From positions 208,602-272,601 of the forward strand of contig NW_019173966.1 of the NCBI RefSeq assembly GCF_001642475.1: a DNA stretch of 64,000 nucleotides. Direction: 5' to 3'. The notes under the pieces were generated by a model. The model worked only from the letters and a program-made list of their open reading frames with translations, did not search any database and was not told the origin of the DNA. Shown here one piece after another: positions 23,645 to 34,624 of this stretch. A program made the position numbers and the translations under genes. Each line of letters starts with the position of its first letter. The stretch's first letter is position 1. Source of the stretch: Fonsecaea monophora (taxonomy: Eukaryota > Ascomycota > Eurotiomycetes > Chaetothyriales > Herpotrichiellaceae).

Positions 23645-24893
23645 CTACTGATCATCAATAACGTGCAGATACTTCTTTGCCTCCTTCTTCTCCCGGGCCG
23701 TTGCTGGAGGCAAATCGTAGTAGGAGCTGCTCCGGTAGTCTTGCAGATATAGGTAGGTCAAGTCTCTCAACTCTGCTGGCTCGATTCCCAGATCTTTGAA
23801 GGTCTTTGCTCCCTTTTCGACGGTCTGATCCAGTGACTCTTGTTCCAGCTGATCCGCCGTCATGATTGGCCACCAAATGACCTTGTTGAGGTAGTAAAGG
23901 ATGGGTTTGAGGATAGCTTTGGGCACGTCAATGTGGCGGCGCTCTTTAATAATTTCCCTGTCGACAATTTCGGCGATTTCGCGCATGCTATAATTTGTGG
24001 GGCCGTAGAGTTCAAAAGTCTCGCCCGCCGTGGTGTCATCGTAGCCAATCTTTTCCAAAGCCATTCCGACATCGATAGCCTAGCAATACAGAGTCAGAGG
24101 CGCGGGAGAATGGGCGGACACAAAGGTAGACTCACATGAACCGGGTTGAAACGTTCCTGCATGTTGTTCACGGTAATCAAGTTGGTAACGCCAGCAAGGC
24201 GATGTAGAAGGGTATCTTCAAAGCCGAAGCAGGGTGCTGGTCGAACAATCGTGGTCTCGGGGAAGAGCTGTCTTGCAACTTTCTCTCCCATGGCCTGTGA
24301 GACGTGTTAGTTACCACTAGTCTCGCCGTTCTGGCAAAAGTCCTGACCTTTGTCCTGAAGAACTCGGAGGGCGAGTCAATGTCGGCATTGTACGACGAGA
24401 GATGAATGAACCGGTCAACGTCGTATTTTGCAACGGCTTCAGCTATTCTTTCCACACCCTCGACGTTGACATCCCACAGACTGAAGTTTTTGGTCGGGTA
24501 ATTCTTGCCAATCAGGTTGAACACAATATCGGAGTGTCGCACACTCTCTTCGATCGACTGCGTGTTTCTCAGGTCGAATTCCATAAATGAAACTCTCCCC
24601 AGATCACCAGTGGGCTTCAAATGTCTCTTTCCCATGTCATCTCTGTAGGGCACGACAACTTGGCACCCCCTCTTTGCTAGTCGCTGGACGATGTATCTCC
24701 CGAGGAACCCATTTGCACCGAACACAGTAACTGTATAGCCCCCTAACGAAGATCTTCCTCCAGCTTGTTTTATGATCGGTTTCCCCGTCCTGGTGATGGC
24801 GATGTCTTGGTTGTACCCGCGTTGGAAGGATTTCGGTTTCAGTGACGACCGAGCTGCGCGCAGCGCGAGGGTGGTAGGTTGACAGGTGTGCAT
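23645..24893 (-). CDS. nuo-40: Mitochondrial complex I 40-kDa subunit (NDUFA9 / NUO40)
   Basis: Exons 24893-24348, 24294-24136 and 24079-23645 (introns of 53 and 56 bp) encode 379 residues. The Arg/Ser-rich, acid-free N-terminus (LALRAARSSLKPKSFQRGYN) is a mitochondrial presequence. The Rossmann-type nucleotide site is VFGANGFLGRYIV (residues 57-69). Family blocks include GDLGRVSFMEFDLRNTQSIE, DRFIHLSSYNAD, SPSEFFRTKAMGEKVA, ETTIVRPAPCFGFED and QERFNPVHAIDVGMALEKI. The protein is an accessory subunit of NADH:ubiquinone oxidoreductase, an atypical short-chain dehydrogenase that binds NADPH structurally. ATG 24893 was chosen because the frame upstream lacks an ATG and the presequence starts there. 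Confidence 0.95.
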
Positions 24894-25904
24894 CTTGCAA
24901 TGCAGCACCCGACGGAGGCCTTCGCAGGCAATCGTACGTCGGTGTGAGTTGGGGTCCGAGGAGGTGACGAGTTGTGACCTGCGAGGAGCTCAATGCCTGT
25001 CGACCTCCAACAGCTCCGCTGCGTCAAGTGTCTGTTCGCTTGGCAGCTCAGGAAGAGATGCAGTGAGGATCCACCACGGAATCACGTGTCAGTCCGCCAA
25101 AAATGATGCTCAGCACTATGCCAAGACTGTAATGACCAAAATCTCATCGCTCATTGGCCGACCTGTAAAGCCACACAAGGCCCCTTTAGAGGCAAGGCAG
25201 TCTGGATGTCCATGTTTGGACTCGGAAATTATTCCTGTGACGAAGTGATACACCTCATATTAGACATCCAACACCAGGGATACTCTGCAATAGAGCATAT
25301 TTCGCAAAGTCGAGCGAAAACGACCTAGGTGGGGTCTGTCCAAGAACCATTTCGGGGTCAAGACCCGCTCGCAAACTCGAGTGGAAGTGGCTTAGCGTCG
25401 ATTGTTGGATACAGACAAGATGTGATCGTCCTCTTTTGCTTGCTGCCTTGAGGTTCTATGGTAATGAATTCTGCTACTCATCCTCCTAGCCCGGTACGTA
25501 GCATTCAATTCTCCATTCTCGTTCGCCCATTTCGAATTCCTCTAAAAAACAAAGTTCACGAGGCTGTCTGTCGGCCGTCATGTATCCTTGTCAGGGTTGG
25601 GCTCTAGGAGAAGGAAAAGGGCATTCGCGAATACGGCCGATTACTGCTGCCTTCAAGTACCCGGACCTTCTATTTTGAGACCGACTTGCGAGAAACCGTG
25701 AATAATACATTTCTTGGGTGATGCTGTTTATCTGTCTATATAAATCATGTCAATGCCACCGAAGAACATGTTTCGTGGCTCAACATCAACACACGAGCTG
25801 AGGGACAAAGATTCCCTCCAAGCATCATTCGTCCTGGCGCACTATATCCTGCCTCCCTTTTTCCCTCGCCCATCACAGCTTGTTGATCGGGATCCCCATT
25901 CAAA
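24894..25904. other. Divergent promoter region of NDUFA9 and DUF2306 genes
   Basis: A 1.0-kb intergenic stretch between two outward-facing genes. Apart from the TATA-like box listed separately, no element could be assigned. Confidence 0.55.
25737..25744 (+). promoter_or_regulatory. TATA-like box of the DUF2306 gene
   Basis: TATATAAA lies 161 bp before the start codon at 25905, within the range of fungal TATA boxes with a short leader. Position and sequence are the only evidence. Confidence 0.45.
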
Positions 25905-27045
25905 ATGTCAATGCCTCATGATGTGCACAAATCCTCAGGGCACAGTCGTGGTGCCAAACCAGGTCAACTCTGGCTCAAGCTTGGGCGGCGCATATACCAC
26001 CCACTCGGTTTCAAGAAGGGCTATAATTTTATACTCTTCGTCATACTCGTCGGGGCTCTCATGGGGTTCGTACTCGCTCGGTTCCAATACTTGAATATTG
26101 ATGGCATCTTTTTGAAGGTATGCTCCTGCCTGGACCGAAGGAGGATCCCACGGGCAGCTGATACTAACAGTGGGTGGTACGCAGAATACAATCCCAGGAG
26201 ACGCTATTCACTATCAGTCGGGATACAAGCGCATTGGGATTATCCTTCATCTGGGCTGCATCCTTCCAGCAGGCTTCTTAGTCTGTTTCCAGTTCGTACC
26301 AGCGATCAGGCACAAATTGCTGCTCTTCCACAGACTGAATGGCTACACCATTATTCTCTTGTTGCTGACCGGCAACGCGGGCGCATTCATAGTCACTCCC
26401 ATCGCTGGAGGAGGATCACCGTCCACTCAAGCCGGCATTGGCCTTCTGGGAACAATGACCACGGTCTCAGTGATGCTGGCATACGTCAATATCAAACGTC
26501 TGCAGATCGACCAACACCGTGCATGGATGATCCGTACCTGGGTGTATGCGGGTAGCATCATCTCGGTGCGTCTGGTTCAGATGGCCGCCAACACGTTCAT
26601 CGCGCAGCATCAACAGGGCCATTGGTATGATGTACAGACCTGTGGGGACATATGGAAGCAATATACCCTGTATGGAGCCCCTGCTGGAGCGGGAAACCCA
26701 ACACCATACCTATACCCCGAGTGCACGGCGCCGAACTCGAGCGTACCAGTGGTCATCAAGGCAAATGTGGACGGTGCAGGCCCCGAGTTTGCTACAGCTT
26801 CGTTCCACCTGACGTTTGGCATGTCTGTGTGGATATGTCTAGCTACCCATGCCATCGGTGTCGAGACATATCTGAAGCTGACACCCGCAGAGAGTGAGAG
26901 GTTAAGGCTTGTCAGTCACGAGAGGCAGGTCGAGGCTGGATTCAAGCATCCCGGTCGTGCAGGTTTGACCGTCGACAGGTTTGGTGATGTTGTGTCACGG
27001 GATTCCACCGTTCAAGCTAAAGGCAGCCAGAGCTCGAACGAGTGA
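25905..27045 (+). CDS. DUF2306 polytopic membrane protein
   Basis: Exons 25905-26117 and 26185-27045 (67-bp intron, GTATGC...GCAG) encode 357 residues. Six or seven hydrophobic helices are visible: residues 42-60 (ILFVILVGALMGFVLAR), then RIGIILHLGCILPAGFLV, YTIILLLLTGNAGAFIV, TTVSVMLAYVNI, WVYAGSIISVRLVQMAAN and FHLTFGMSVWICLATHAIG. The block RLNGYTI...GNAGAF and the QHRAWMIRTW motif are typical of the DUF2306 family, whose conserved histidines (H in HRLNGY and QHRAW) resemble those of cytochrome-b561-like proteins. Fungal copies have sometimes been labelled microtubule-associated without clear basis. Function is unknown. Confidence 0.8.
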
Positions 27046-27791
27046 GAGGAAGATGTTGCGCAAGTGGGTGAGTGAAAAGGCCAGAGTTGTTAGGGGTCTG
27101 AGCTTCGCGAATCGGCTTTATTGCCCATGCTGAGAAGTCTCGACAATGCACGAGACTGGTAGTTTTTGAAGGAGATTTGTGAGGACAGAGAAGTGTTTGC
27201 AGTGAGTGGTGCGTGTATTGACGAGGACAGCTGTGTTGGACGCAGGGGTCAGAGGTGCATGGCGAACACGTTCATTCCATCGTTTTCACACCAACGTTCC
27301 TATATAGTTTCTCTAGCTCTCAATCGAAACATCGTATCTCAGTCGGCCACGACATGCCTCACGTTGAAAAGTCCGCTCAACCTCATCGTACAGGAGCCAG
27401 TCATTGTATAGGGAAGGATGCCGAGGACATGACAAAGTGATGGGATCCGACCAACTCGTATTCGGAATTGAACCCATGAAATCAGGCCTCCGGGATTTTG
27501 AACTTGGCGAGTTCATGCGCCCAGAACTACCGAGTGATTATCCTGACATTCTGACTGGACTGGGACTGGAATCAGCCTCGTGCTAGATCCCAAGCACGGA
27601 GTTTCTTTACCGACAAGTTCCTTGGCCTCGTCTACCTCAGTCTGCCGGTGCTCGCCAACGACCACCATGCCATGCCTTGTGACGAGAGCCTCACATGGCC
27701 AGCCTCGGACCCTTTTGGTTCCAGAAACCCTGTATAGACGACTCCAAGGTGAAGACATTACTCCTGAAGCCGCCGAGTATCTCCCTTGAAG
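27046..27791. other. Intergenic, promoter side of the Zn2Cys6 gene
   Basis: A 746-bp stretch with only short open frames; no recognisable product. Confidence 0.5.
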
Positions 27792-29660
27792 ATGGTCTAC
27801 GCAGGCCCATCTCGTGGCTGCAGCACCTGCAAACGACGCCGCGTCAAATGTGACCTGGGTCGGCCTCTTTGCAAAAACTGCTTGAAGAGGAGGGTGCCCT
27901 GTCCCGGTGTACCAGATCCACCTGGCATACAGTTTCGAGACGAAACCGCGGCGGTGATACAGCTATTCCAGGCAGCCAACGACAGAGAACATGCCGCTGA
28001 TGGCGATGACGACTATGAATACCCCAATGCCGTTGTCCCCAGTCTCGGGGAGGACGAGAACTTTGTCTCGTTGTGCTTCTTCTCCCACAACTACATGATG
28101 GGTGGGCACGGCGTGCAGTCTTCGCGGGGGTTGTTCGAGCATTTGATACCGTATTATCAGCCGACAGATCTGGATTCTCTGATATCGGTCGCCACTGCCG
28201 CTCTTACCGCCACCATGCTCTCCATGTGGCGTGGCCTTGGACCGGATTCGACGCTGTCAAGAAGGTACTATGGCCGCGCTATCGACCTCCTGAAGGAAAC
28301 CCTGAAGACTCCAGAAGGATGCGAGTCCGATACGACGTTGATCGCCATCATTGCGCTGCAGTTCCGGGAAGCGCTGATTGCGCATCGCAAGATGGTCAAA
28401 GTCGACGGGAGCCACCAAAGAGGCGCATATGCCGTGGTCAATTACAGAAAGAGCAGAGGCTTCCGCGACATGGCCTCCAAGCGGCTGTTGCAAGAGGTGC
28501 GCAACACTATGGTGTCAGAAGCAATTCGGACTCGCCAACCAGTGCATATCGACCCGGCTGTGTGGGAAGACGACGGCCCCATGCCCTACAACCCGGCAAG
28601 TGATCTCGACAAGATCGCGATTGACCTCGCGAACCTCCAGGCTCTGTTTGAGCAATACAAAGCCACGTTGCAGGCCGCATTGGCGAAGGGGCAGAAGGTG
28701 CTGACTGCAAAGGACCTTAGCATCATCGCGTCATTCAGGAGGACGGCGGATGCCATTGACCAGCGACTACAGATCTGGGCCGACAGCCAACACTCGTTCT
28801 ACTCACCCTTCCGGTTGGCAGCTGATGAGATCCCGGACTCCGTGCGAGAGGCAGGCCTGTACGGCGACTTCTGCAACGTCTATCCGTCCGTCCAGCTCGC
28901 GGGCGTCTGGCACGCATACAACAGCTACCGGCTGATCCTCCTGAAGATGACGCTCTGCGCGGACGAAACGGTCCATAACATGCCGAGGGAGAACGACGTG
29001 CTGCTGTCGGAATCCGACAGATGGAGGGCCTCCGCCCAGGAGCGGCTTCAGCACTGCGTCGACGAGATCTGCGCCGCCGTCCCGTTCCATCTCGGGAACC
29101 GCATCAACGCCGGTTCCATCCACGAGTTTTCGAACACCACCCGCATGGAGTATCCCTGGCCGACGCCGGACAAAGACCCCTACTCGGTTCCGTCTAGCCC
29201 AGCCCTGAGGGAATATGCGCGAGACCACAACGTCGTGCCCCTGACGGCCGACGAGCGGAAGCGCCAGAACCTCTGCATGGGGGGCTACAACATCCTCGGA
29301 CCCATGGCTTTTGTCCTGAGCCTCGCTGGGGAGCCGCTTGACTTGACCGGTGTGCAAAGAGATCCGCGCAAGATTGGATCGTTGCTTCGCCCAGATCAGA
29401 TCCCGTGGCTTGCTGGGCAGATGGGTCGGGCCTTGAGACTTCATCGCGCGAGACCACCACCACCACAAAAACAAGTAGGTCGGGGCGATGATCGACGTGA
29501 AAATAGCAGCAGCATCAGCAGCAGCAGGAGCAGCAAGAGTAGCACCCCTCTGTCGATTGAAAGGAAGCCTGCCGCTGTAGAGGAGAAGGATCAGCTCGGC
29601 GATGTGGTGAGGGATGTCGTCCGGGTGCGAAAATCCATGAAGTATTCCTTTGGTGTTTGA
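27792..29660 (+). CDS. Zn2Cys6 binuclear-cluster transcription factor
   Basis: Single open frame of 622 residues from ATG 27792 (MVYAGPSRGC). The DNA-binding domain has C10-x2-C13-x6-C20-x6-C27-x2-C30-x6-C37, the exact Zn2Cys6 spacing, with the basic RRRVK stretch between. A long helical region follows, of the fungal transcription factor type that begins GIQFRDET and includes LFEHLIPYY and a C-terminal GGYNILGPMAFVLSLAG block. The tail is Ser-rich and low-complexity (residues about 570-590). It is convergent with the transporter at 29851-31567, with 190 bp between stops. Regulation of that transporter is a guess from proximity. Codons become strongly GC-ending in the 3' half. Confidence 0.9.
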   Translation: MVYAGPSRGCSTCKRRRVKCDLGRPLCKNCLKRRVPCPGVPDPPGIQFRDETAAVIQLFQAANDREHAADGDDDYEYPNAVVPSLGEDENFVSLCFFSHNYMMGGHGVQSSRGLFEHLIPYYQPTDLDSLISVATAALTATMLSMWRGLGPDSTLSRRYYGRAIDLLKETLKTPEGCESDTTLIAIIALQFREALIAHRKMVKVDGSHQRGAYAVVNYRKSRGFRDMASKRLLQEVRNTMVSEAIRTRQPVHIDPAVWEDDGPMPYNPASDLDKIAIDLANLQALFEQYKATLQAALAKGQKVLTAKDLSIIASFRRTADAIDQRLQIWADSQHSFYSPFRLAADEIPDSVREAGLYGDFCNVYPSVQLAGVWHAYNSYRLILLKMTLCADETVHNMPRENDVLLSESDRWRASAQERLQHCVDEICAAVPFHLGNRINAGSIHEFSNTTRMEYPWPTPDKDPYSVPSSPALREYARDHNVVPLTADERKRQNLCMGGYNILGPMAFVLSLAGEPLDLTGVQRDPRKIGSLLRPDQIPWLAGQMGRALRLHRARPPPPQKQVGRGDDRRENSSSISSSRSSKSSTPLSIERKPAAVEEKDQLGDVVRDVVRVRKSMKYSFGV

Positions 29661-29792
29661 TCCGCAGTATGCAGCACTTATAGTAGTACTTAATGACATA
29701 GGGTATGGTATGCACACAGTACCAGTATGTGCTCACCGTCTGCCTTGTTTACTGCGCTGGAGGATGTCCATTTCATACGATGTCCTAATAGC

Positions 29793-29810
29793 AAGTAGTA
29801 CGTACTACTT
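29793..29810. repeat. 18-bp perfect palindrome between convergent genes
   Basis: AAGTAGTAC followed at once by its reverse complement GTACTACTT; the flanks TCCTAATA and AATAGGA extend the symmetry imperfectly. It sits in the 190-bp gap between the Zn2Cys6 stop and the transporter stop. It could be a hairpin at the two 3' ends or a binding site. Confidence 0.7.
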
Positions 29811-29850
29811 AATAGGACCGAACCACTAGGACTATAACATTGTCCCCTCG

Positions 29851-31567
29851 TCACTTTCCTTTTGAACCTATTGTTCCCGAGGACGTCTCCACCAGCCCAA
29901 CTACATCGACCACCTGTCCAGCCCTCGTCTCCTCGTCGCCACATCCTTCACCACCACTACCACCACCATCCCCTCCTCTCGGTCTCCCACTACTACTTGT
30001 ACTACTAGTAGTAGCTTGTCGCCTACAAACCGTCCGCACACCCCACAGGCAGCAGCTCGCGCAGATGTAGCTGACCCCACAGAATATCTGGGTGTAGAGG
30101 TACGGACGTGGGTGGTCTGGGCGGCGGAGGTAGAGGGCGATGACTTCGGAGACTTTTTTCGGACAGGAAGAGGAGAAAAGGAGGAGATGGTCAGCACGAC
30201 TGCAGGCAGGGGATCGATAGACAGCAAGCAGACAGACAGATAGAGTAGGTCCAGATCGGGGAGAAAAAAAAAACTGAGAAGATGGAACACATACAAGTAG
30301 TTGGCAGGACGGTGGAAAGCCATGAGAGCGAGAGCAGCGAGGGGAGCTGTTTCAGACCAGCAACTTCGACGCAGAGGGGACCGATCGTCTAGAGAGTACT
30401 CCTAGTGGTAGCAGCGAGACAAATAAGTGATCACACATTAGTTTGGAACGTACCATCCAGAAAACCCCCAGGATCGCACCGCTCAGGATCCCAAAAAACA
30501 CCGTGACCCCGAACGACGTGGCAGGGATCCAGATCACCAGGCAGGCGAGGCCGCACACGAGGGTGAGGCTCGTGGCGACCCCGAACCGGCCAAACCGGTC
30601 ACTCGCGACACCAATGCAGGGTCGTCCCAAGGCGGTCCCCATGTTGAGAAACGCAGTGACCTGCGTCGCTTGCTGGCGGGACAGGCCGATAGAGAGCGAA
30701 AAGTCCGAGAGCGAGTAAAGCAGGGCGATGTAGCCCAGCATGCTGAGGAAGGCCCAGGAGAGGAGCAACAACACGTCGATGCGCGAGACCAGGTCCAGGT
30801 CGAACGGGTGCTGTTTGGGGCGAATGACGCTGTTGCGGTCGCGGATGAAGACCGCTGCGACCAGGTTGGCCAGCAGCGCGATGACGCCGGTGATTCTCAG
30901 CGCCCATCCGATTCCCAGGTGTTCAATCATGGCGCCGATGGCGAAAGAGAACATCAGACCTCCAATGCCAGACCCGGCCGCACTGATCCCGTTCGCAAGA
31001 CTCCGCCGTCTGGCAAACCATTGGGAGAGGACTGCGATGCTGGGCACATAGACGAAGCCGACACCCAGGCCGACCAGAGCGCCTTGAGAGAGGTAGAGAT
31101 GCCAGATCTGTGTTGCGAAAGACGCCGCAATAAAACCCCCTCCGAACATGACCGCGCCCGCCAGCATGGGGAGTTTGATGCCGAATGAGCGAGCGAGGCG
31201 TGTGATCAAGGGAGCTGCAAGCATGGCAATGCCGAAGTTGAAGCTGCCGATGAAGGCATAGTCGAGAGGGCGAGACTCGGGAAAGGCGTCGACGGTCAGA
31301 TAATACGACAGAAAGACGCCATAAGACTGTTCGGTTCCATGTTAGCCACTGTAGATTCGCCCAGACTACGACGATGGTTACTTGGTATTTAGGGGAGAGA
31401 AGGTGACGACTTACCGCCACAGCGCCCCAGGTGAAACAATTGATTGAAAAACAGCAAGCCAGACAAACCCAGCCATAGCCGCCGTCCGGGGGAGGTGCCA
31501 GTTCAACAGTAGCATAGTCTCTTGTTTGAGGGGTGGTGACAGTCTCAGACTCTGGTGGCTTGGACAT
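29851..31567 (-). CDS. MFS transporter, monocarboxylate (MCT/SLC16-like) family
   Basis: Exons 31567-31415, 31326-30454, 30388-30295 and 30152-29851 encode 473 residues with about 12 membrane helices. The N-terminal PPPDGGYGWVCLACCFSINC motif is the signature of fungal MCT-like carriers, followed by WGAVASYGVFLSYYL. Later blocks are WFARRRSLANGISAAGSGIG, LGRPCIGVASDRFGRFG and GPLCVEVAGLKQLPSLLSLS, the last ending in WLSTVLPTTFSEVIALYLRR across the third intron. Such carriers move short organic acids or related small molecules across the plasma membrane. The cytosolic tail is Ser/Gly/Asp-rich and low-complexity. Convergent with the Zn2Cys6 gene. Confidence 0.9.
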
Positions 31568-31728
31568 TCAGGAAGTAGGATCAGGAAAGCGGGATTACAA
31601 TATAAATCTGCACTGAACAAGTACGAGAGACTAGGGGATGAGTTTGCAAGAGGCTCAAATTCCCACTTCCACACGTCCGTGCTAATCACTATTGTAAGTC
31701 GGGAGTGAGCGTCCTTAAAAGGTAATAC

Positions 31729-31734
31729 TTTATA
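31729..31734 (-). promoter_or_regulatory. TATA box of the MCT-like transporter gene
   Basis: TATAAA on the minus strand, 162 bp before the transporter start codon at 31567. Assigned by sequence and distance only. Confidence 0.45.
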
Positions 31735-31923
31735 TCCTCCCCATTTTGGACTCCAGTACGGACATCGTCGCTTCTGCCCCACGCTTTGAACATCCCAAAT
31801 GGAATGAGCCTATCACATCTGCACGGTGACACACTCAAAGAAACACCAGTAACTAGCAAAATTTAACATCATTAGATTCCGAGGAGTAAGAGAATACGAC
31901 GTACTACTTTGAGTGAATACTAA

Positions 31924-32063
31924 GTACTAAATTCCCCGCCCCTAGTTGTTTGATGCTGTATAAATACTAGTATGCTCTCAGAATACAGCTCTAGTGCGTC
32001 GATGTGTATCAGACGCAGTACGAAAGCAGTATCAAACAACTAGAGAGGTGGGCAAGACAGTAC
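31924..32063. mobile_element. Candidate foldback element / MITE remnant
   Basis: Two inverted arms of about 35-37 bp bound a 68-bp centre. The inner 17 bp, 31942-31958, match the reverse complement of 32027-32043 at 16 of 17 positions (CTAGTTGTTTGATGCTG against CTAGTTGTTTGATACTG). The outer part, from GTACT at 31924 and from its mirror ending at 32063, matches less well. The centre has no coding capacity. This fits a degenerate miniature inverted-repeat transposable element, but no target-site duplication could be fixed by eye. Confidence 0.4.
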
Positions 32064-33130
32064 ATAGTGCGTCTTTCGATTGCCTCATCCGGACATGAGC
32101 CCATAAGCTTCAAGTAGACTAAGACAACGTCTGTTTTATGGCGTTGATATAAGCCAAAATCATATGTGAACGATCAACCCCGATGCCACCATTCAGTTAC
32201 TCCTAGTAGATAGCTATGAGCCAGTACTAGTACCGATAGCCATCTCGACCGCTCGATTTAATCAAGTCGAGCCAGATTGCGCTAGATCAGTCCGAGTCAC
32301 CTCTGTCTTGTTTCTAGACTAATTCGAACCAATCCATACCGGAAACAAAGTAGATCTATCTAGGCCAGAATCGGTGTAGCAATAAATGTTAGACACTTTG
32401 AAAATACCTGAGTATCAGATGTGTCACTGCCCACCTTAAAGCCATCACTTTTTCCTGTCTACAAACTCGAGATGTCAAGAGAAGAGAAGGGCATGACACT
32501 AGTAGCATTGCTCAGCAGTTCAAGAGAAGAAGTTGACTTGACCGGTAACAAAAAACTACTACTTACTGTAAGTACTAACAGAACGAGGGCAAATGAGACT
32601 TGTGAGCACTCGCAAAGCGCGTCACTAAATTCGACCAAAGTGGACTAGCTGCATTCATGTCCCCTGACCGCACCACGACTTGTCCAGACGACTTTCCTAT
32701 TTCGGATGCGATTCCATTTCCCCATTCCAGCTGGTACTTATGGAAACCTACATTGCACTTTGTCGTGTTGAGCGCGGGCTTCTGATTCTGGACTACTTAG
32801 TATAGTATACTTTCTCATACTTTTCGTAGATGGTATTCCCAAAGTGGTTCAACACAGGCTGAGCGGGCATGACATCGGGTCAATTCAGATCAAGCTGCCC
32901 TGGCCCGGGCCAGGCCGATCATCAGTTTAAGCACCAAAGTCCGTTGTGGCCAAGTCTCTGCCTAGTCTGAACCACTTTCTCTCCGTCCTCATCTGATCCA
33001 ACAATTTATTTGGGACAAATTTGACAGGTCAAACGGGAAGATAAGAAACCTTGGATGGTCCCAAACAGGACTAACTAACACTAGTAGTAGTACGTACTGG
33101 ACCGTGGACTGACTGACTGCCAATCTACAC

Positions 33131-34021
33131 TCATAGCATGAGAGCACCCTGATCGGCCACCTGGAAGAACAATAACGGCGACATCATTGTCAAAAGGAGC
33201 CACCAAGTACCGGGCACAGCTACTACAGGGCTCGCTGCACTCTCTCCTGTTTCTGTCTCGACGGGTCCGTTACTGCTTGTGCTACTAGCACCACCGGTGT
33301 CAGTGGTAGTAGTTGCTGTAGCAGTCGGCGTTGTAGAGATCGTTTGGCCTGGAGAGGCAGTACTCGAACCATCTTCGGTGGACGTTTTGACATCGCCTAC
33401 TCTCGCACAAGGAGTGTTCAAATTCTTCCCTGGTGAAGACAGTGTTTCGTAGTAATAAGCCGAGGAGGCCGTCTTGTAGTACTCTAGACAGCCGTCCCAG
33501 TAGCCGTCGAAGACGGATGGAGCGAAGACTGAACTCGTATAGCACAGACAGCTGGCTTGAATTGAAAATGGCGGTGGTGACGAGTTGATGTCGTCGCTGG
33601 AGCAGGAGGCTTCCATGCTGTACCAAGACGAGCAGGAAATGAGGTTGGAGTCGATGGCTGTGTTGGTGCGAACATCACCGACGGATGCACAGGGACTTCC
33701 TGTCTGACCACTCCCAGCAAGTGATGTGTACAGTGGTGGAGAGGCTGTCGACAGATAGGCGAGACATGCTTCGATGGCTGCATCGTAGATTGAAGGCTGA
33801 TATACCGATCCCGAGTAACAGAGGCATGAAGCGGCAACACTGAAGCCTTGATCAAATAGGTTGCTGGTACTGGCAGAGCATGCTGCTGCAATGCTGTTCA
33901 CTAGTTGGCAAGATGCGAGGTCCCCATCTTGTCGGACGAGAAGAGAAGGAGGAAGCTTGGGAGCCTGAGTGATGGCAATGGCTGAACCGAGCATCAGCAA
34001 CAGCGTAAAGGCTACTGACAT
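33131..34021 (-). CDS. Secreted, likely GPI-anchored protein with two six-cysteine modules
   Basis: Single exon, 296 residues. A signal peptide (about residues 1-20, FTLLLMLGSAIAI) is followed by two copies of one module. Copy 1 has cysteines at 38, 48, 66, 68, 86 and 111; copy 2 at 130, 140, 158, 160, 178 and 205. Spacing is C-x9-C-x17-C-x-C-x17-C in both, then 24 or 26 residues to the last cysteine. Shared words are ASCLCY, SVxxPSxxD and PCAxVGDV. A Ser/Thr-rich stalk and a C-terminal hydrophobic stretch (WWLLLTMMSPLLFF) suggest a GPI anchor or membrane tail. It is not the eight-cysteine CFEM pattern. No family name is recognised; a cell-wall or surface role is inferred. Confidence 0.75.
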   Translation of the reverse strand: MSVAFTLLLMLGSAIAITQAPKLPPSLLVRQDGDLASCQLVNSIAAACSASTSNLFDQGFSVAASCLCYSGSVYQPSIYDAAIEACLAYLSTASPPLYTSLAGSGQTGSPCASVGDVRTNTAIDSNLISCSSWYSMEASCSSDDINSSPPPFSIQASCLCYTSSVFAPSVFDGYWDGCLEYYKTASSAYYYETLSSPGKNLNTPCARVGDVKTSTEDGSSTASPGQTISTTPTATATTTTDTGGASSTSSNGPVETETGESAASPVVAVPGTWWLLLTMMSPLLFFQVADQGALML

Positions 34022-34624
34022 GGCTGTGGCAGGCTCGAGCTGAGCTGGGGGTAATGAAAGTCACGCAGAATGGAGATCATGCATACTAGTAATACCAGTA
34101 ACAACGATAGGCTGATGGCAACGTGCTACCTCCAGATCTTCTAACCATGGAGGCGAAGGGCGAGATATCTACTACTAATAGTAGTTGTATGCAGCCACTG
34201 TACGCGGCGGGCAGGTGCAATCACTTCGTATCCGGCTCAACAAATAGACAGAGAGGGGAACCGATTGAGAGACATTTTGGTTTGTGCAACTATTTGAAAG
34301 TGGCTGGGCCGTTTTGCATCGAGAACGGTCGAGAACAGGGCCCTTTCATCAACCTCTCAGCCTCATAGGTCCCCATGTTGGCGAATACGAGACAGCAAAC
34401 TTCCACCACGCAGCAAAACGGGCCAGTGACACTTCTCAACCTCGTATTTTCCACAACTAGTCCTACCCCTTGGTCTTTTTGTGCCGTGTCTTTGTTCGGC
34501 TCAGCCTGACGGCTGGAAGACCTCTTAGACCACCATGTCATGTACCATCCTTCAAGTTGATGCCCGACCCTTATGACCATGCATGCTCTCTCACCTACCT
34601 CCTTAGCAGAGCAGAGACGGGGAC
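34022..34624. other. Divergent promoter region
   Basis: A 603-bp gap between the secreted-protein gene (minus) and the membrane-protein gene (plus). TAGTA-rich near 34082-34190; no gene seen. Confidence 0.5.

Larger units (their letters stand above)
31568..33130. other. Gene-free, repeat-like region, 1.6 kb
   Basis: No protein-coding signal. The stretch is locally AT-richer than its neighbours and rich in TAGTA and GTAC words, with short perfect palindromes ATACTAGTAT (31964-31973), GTACTAGTAC (32224-32233) and AGTACGTACT (33089-33098). A candidate foldback element is listed separately. Confidence 0.55.

Noticed and set aside
28803..29717. 304-codon minus-strand frame under the Zn2Cys6 gene
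   Set aside because: Arises from the GC-rich codon use of the sense gene; no domain motifs.
30295..30388. Apparent 2-bp frameshift in the third exon of the MCT-like transporter
   Set aside because: A base-by-base recount showed the exon has 94 bp and reads through LPSLLSLSWLSTVLPTT in phase; no frameshift exists.
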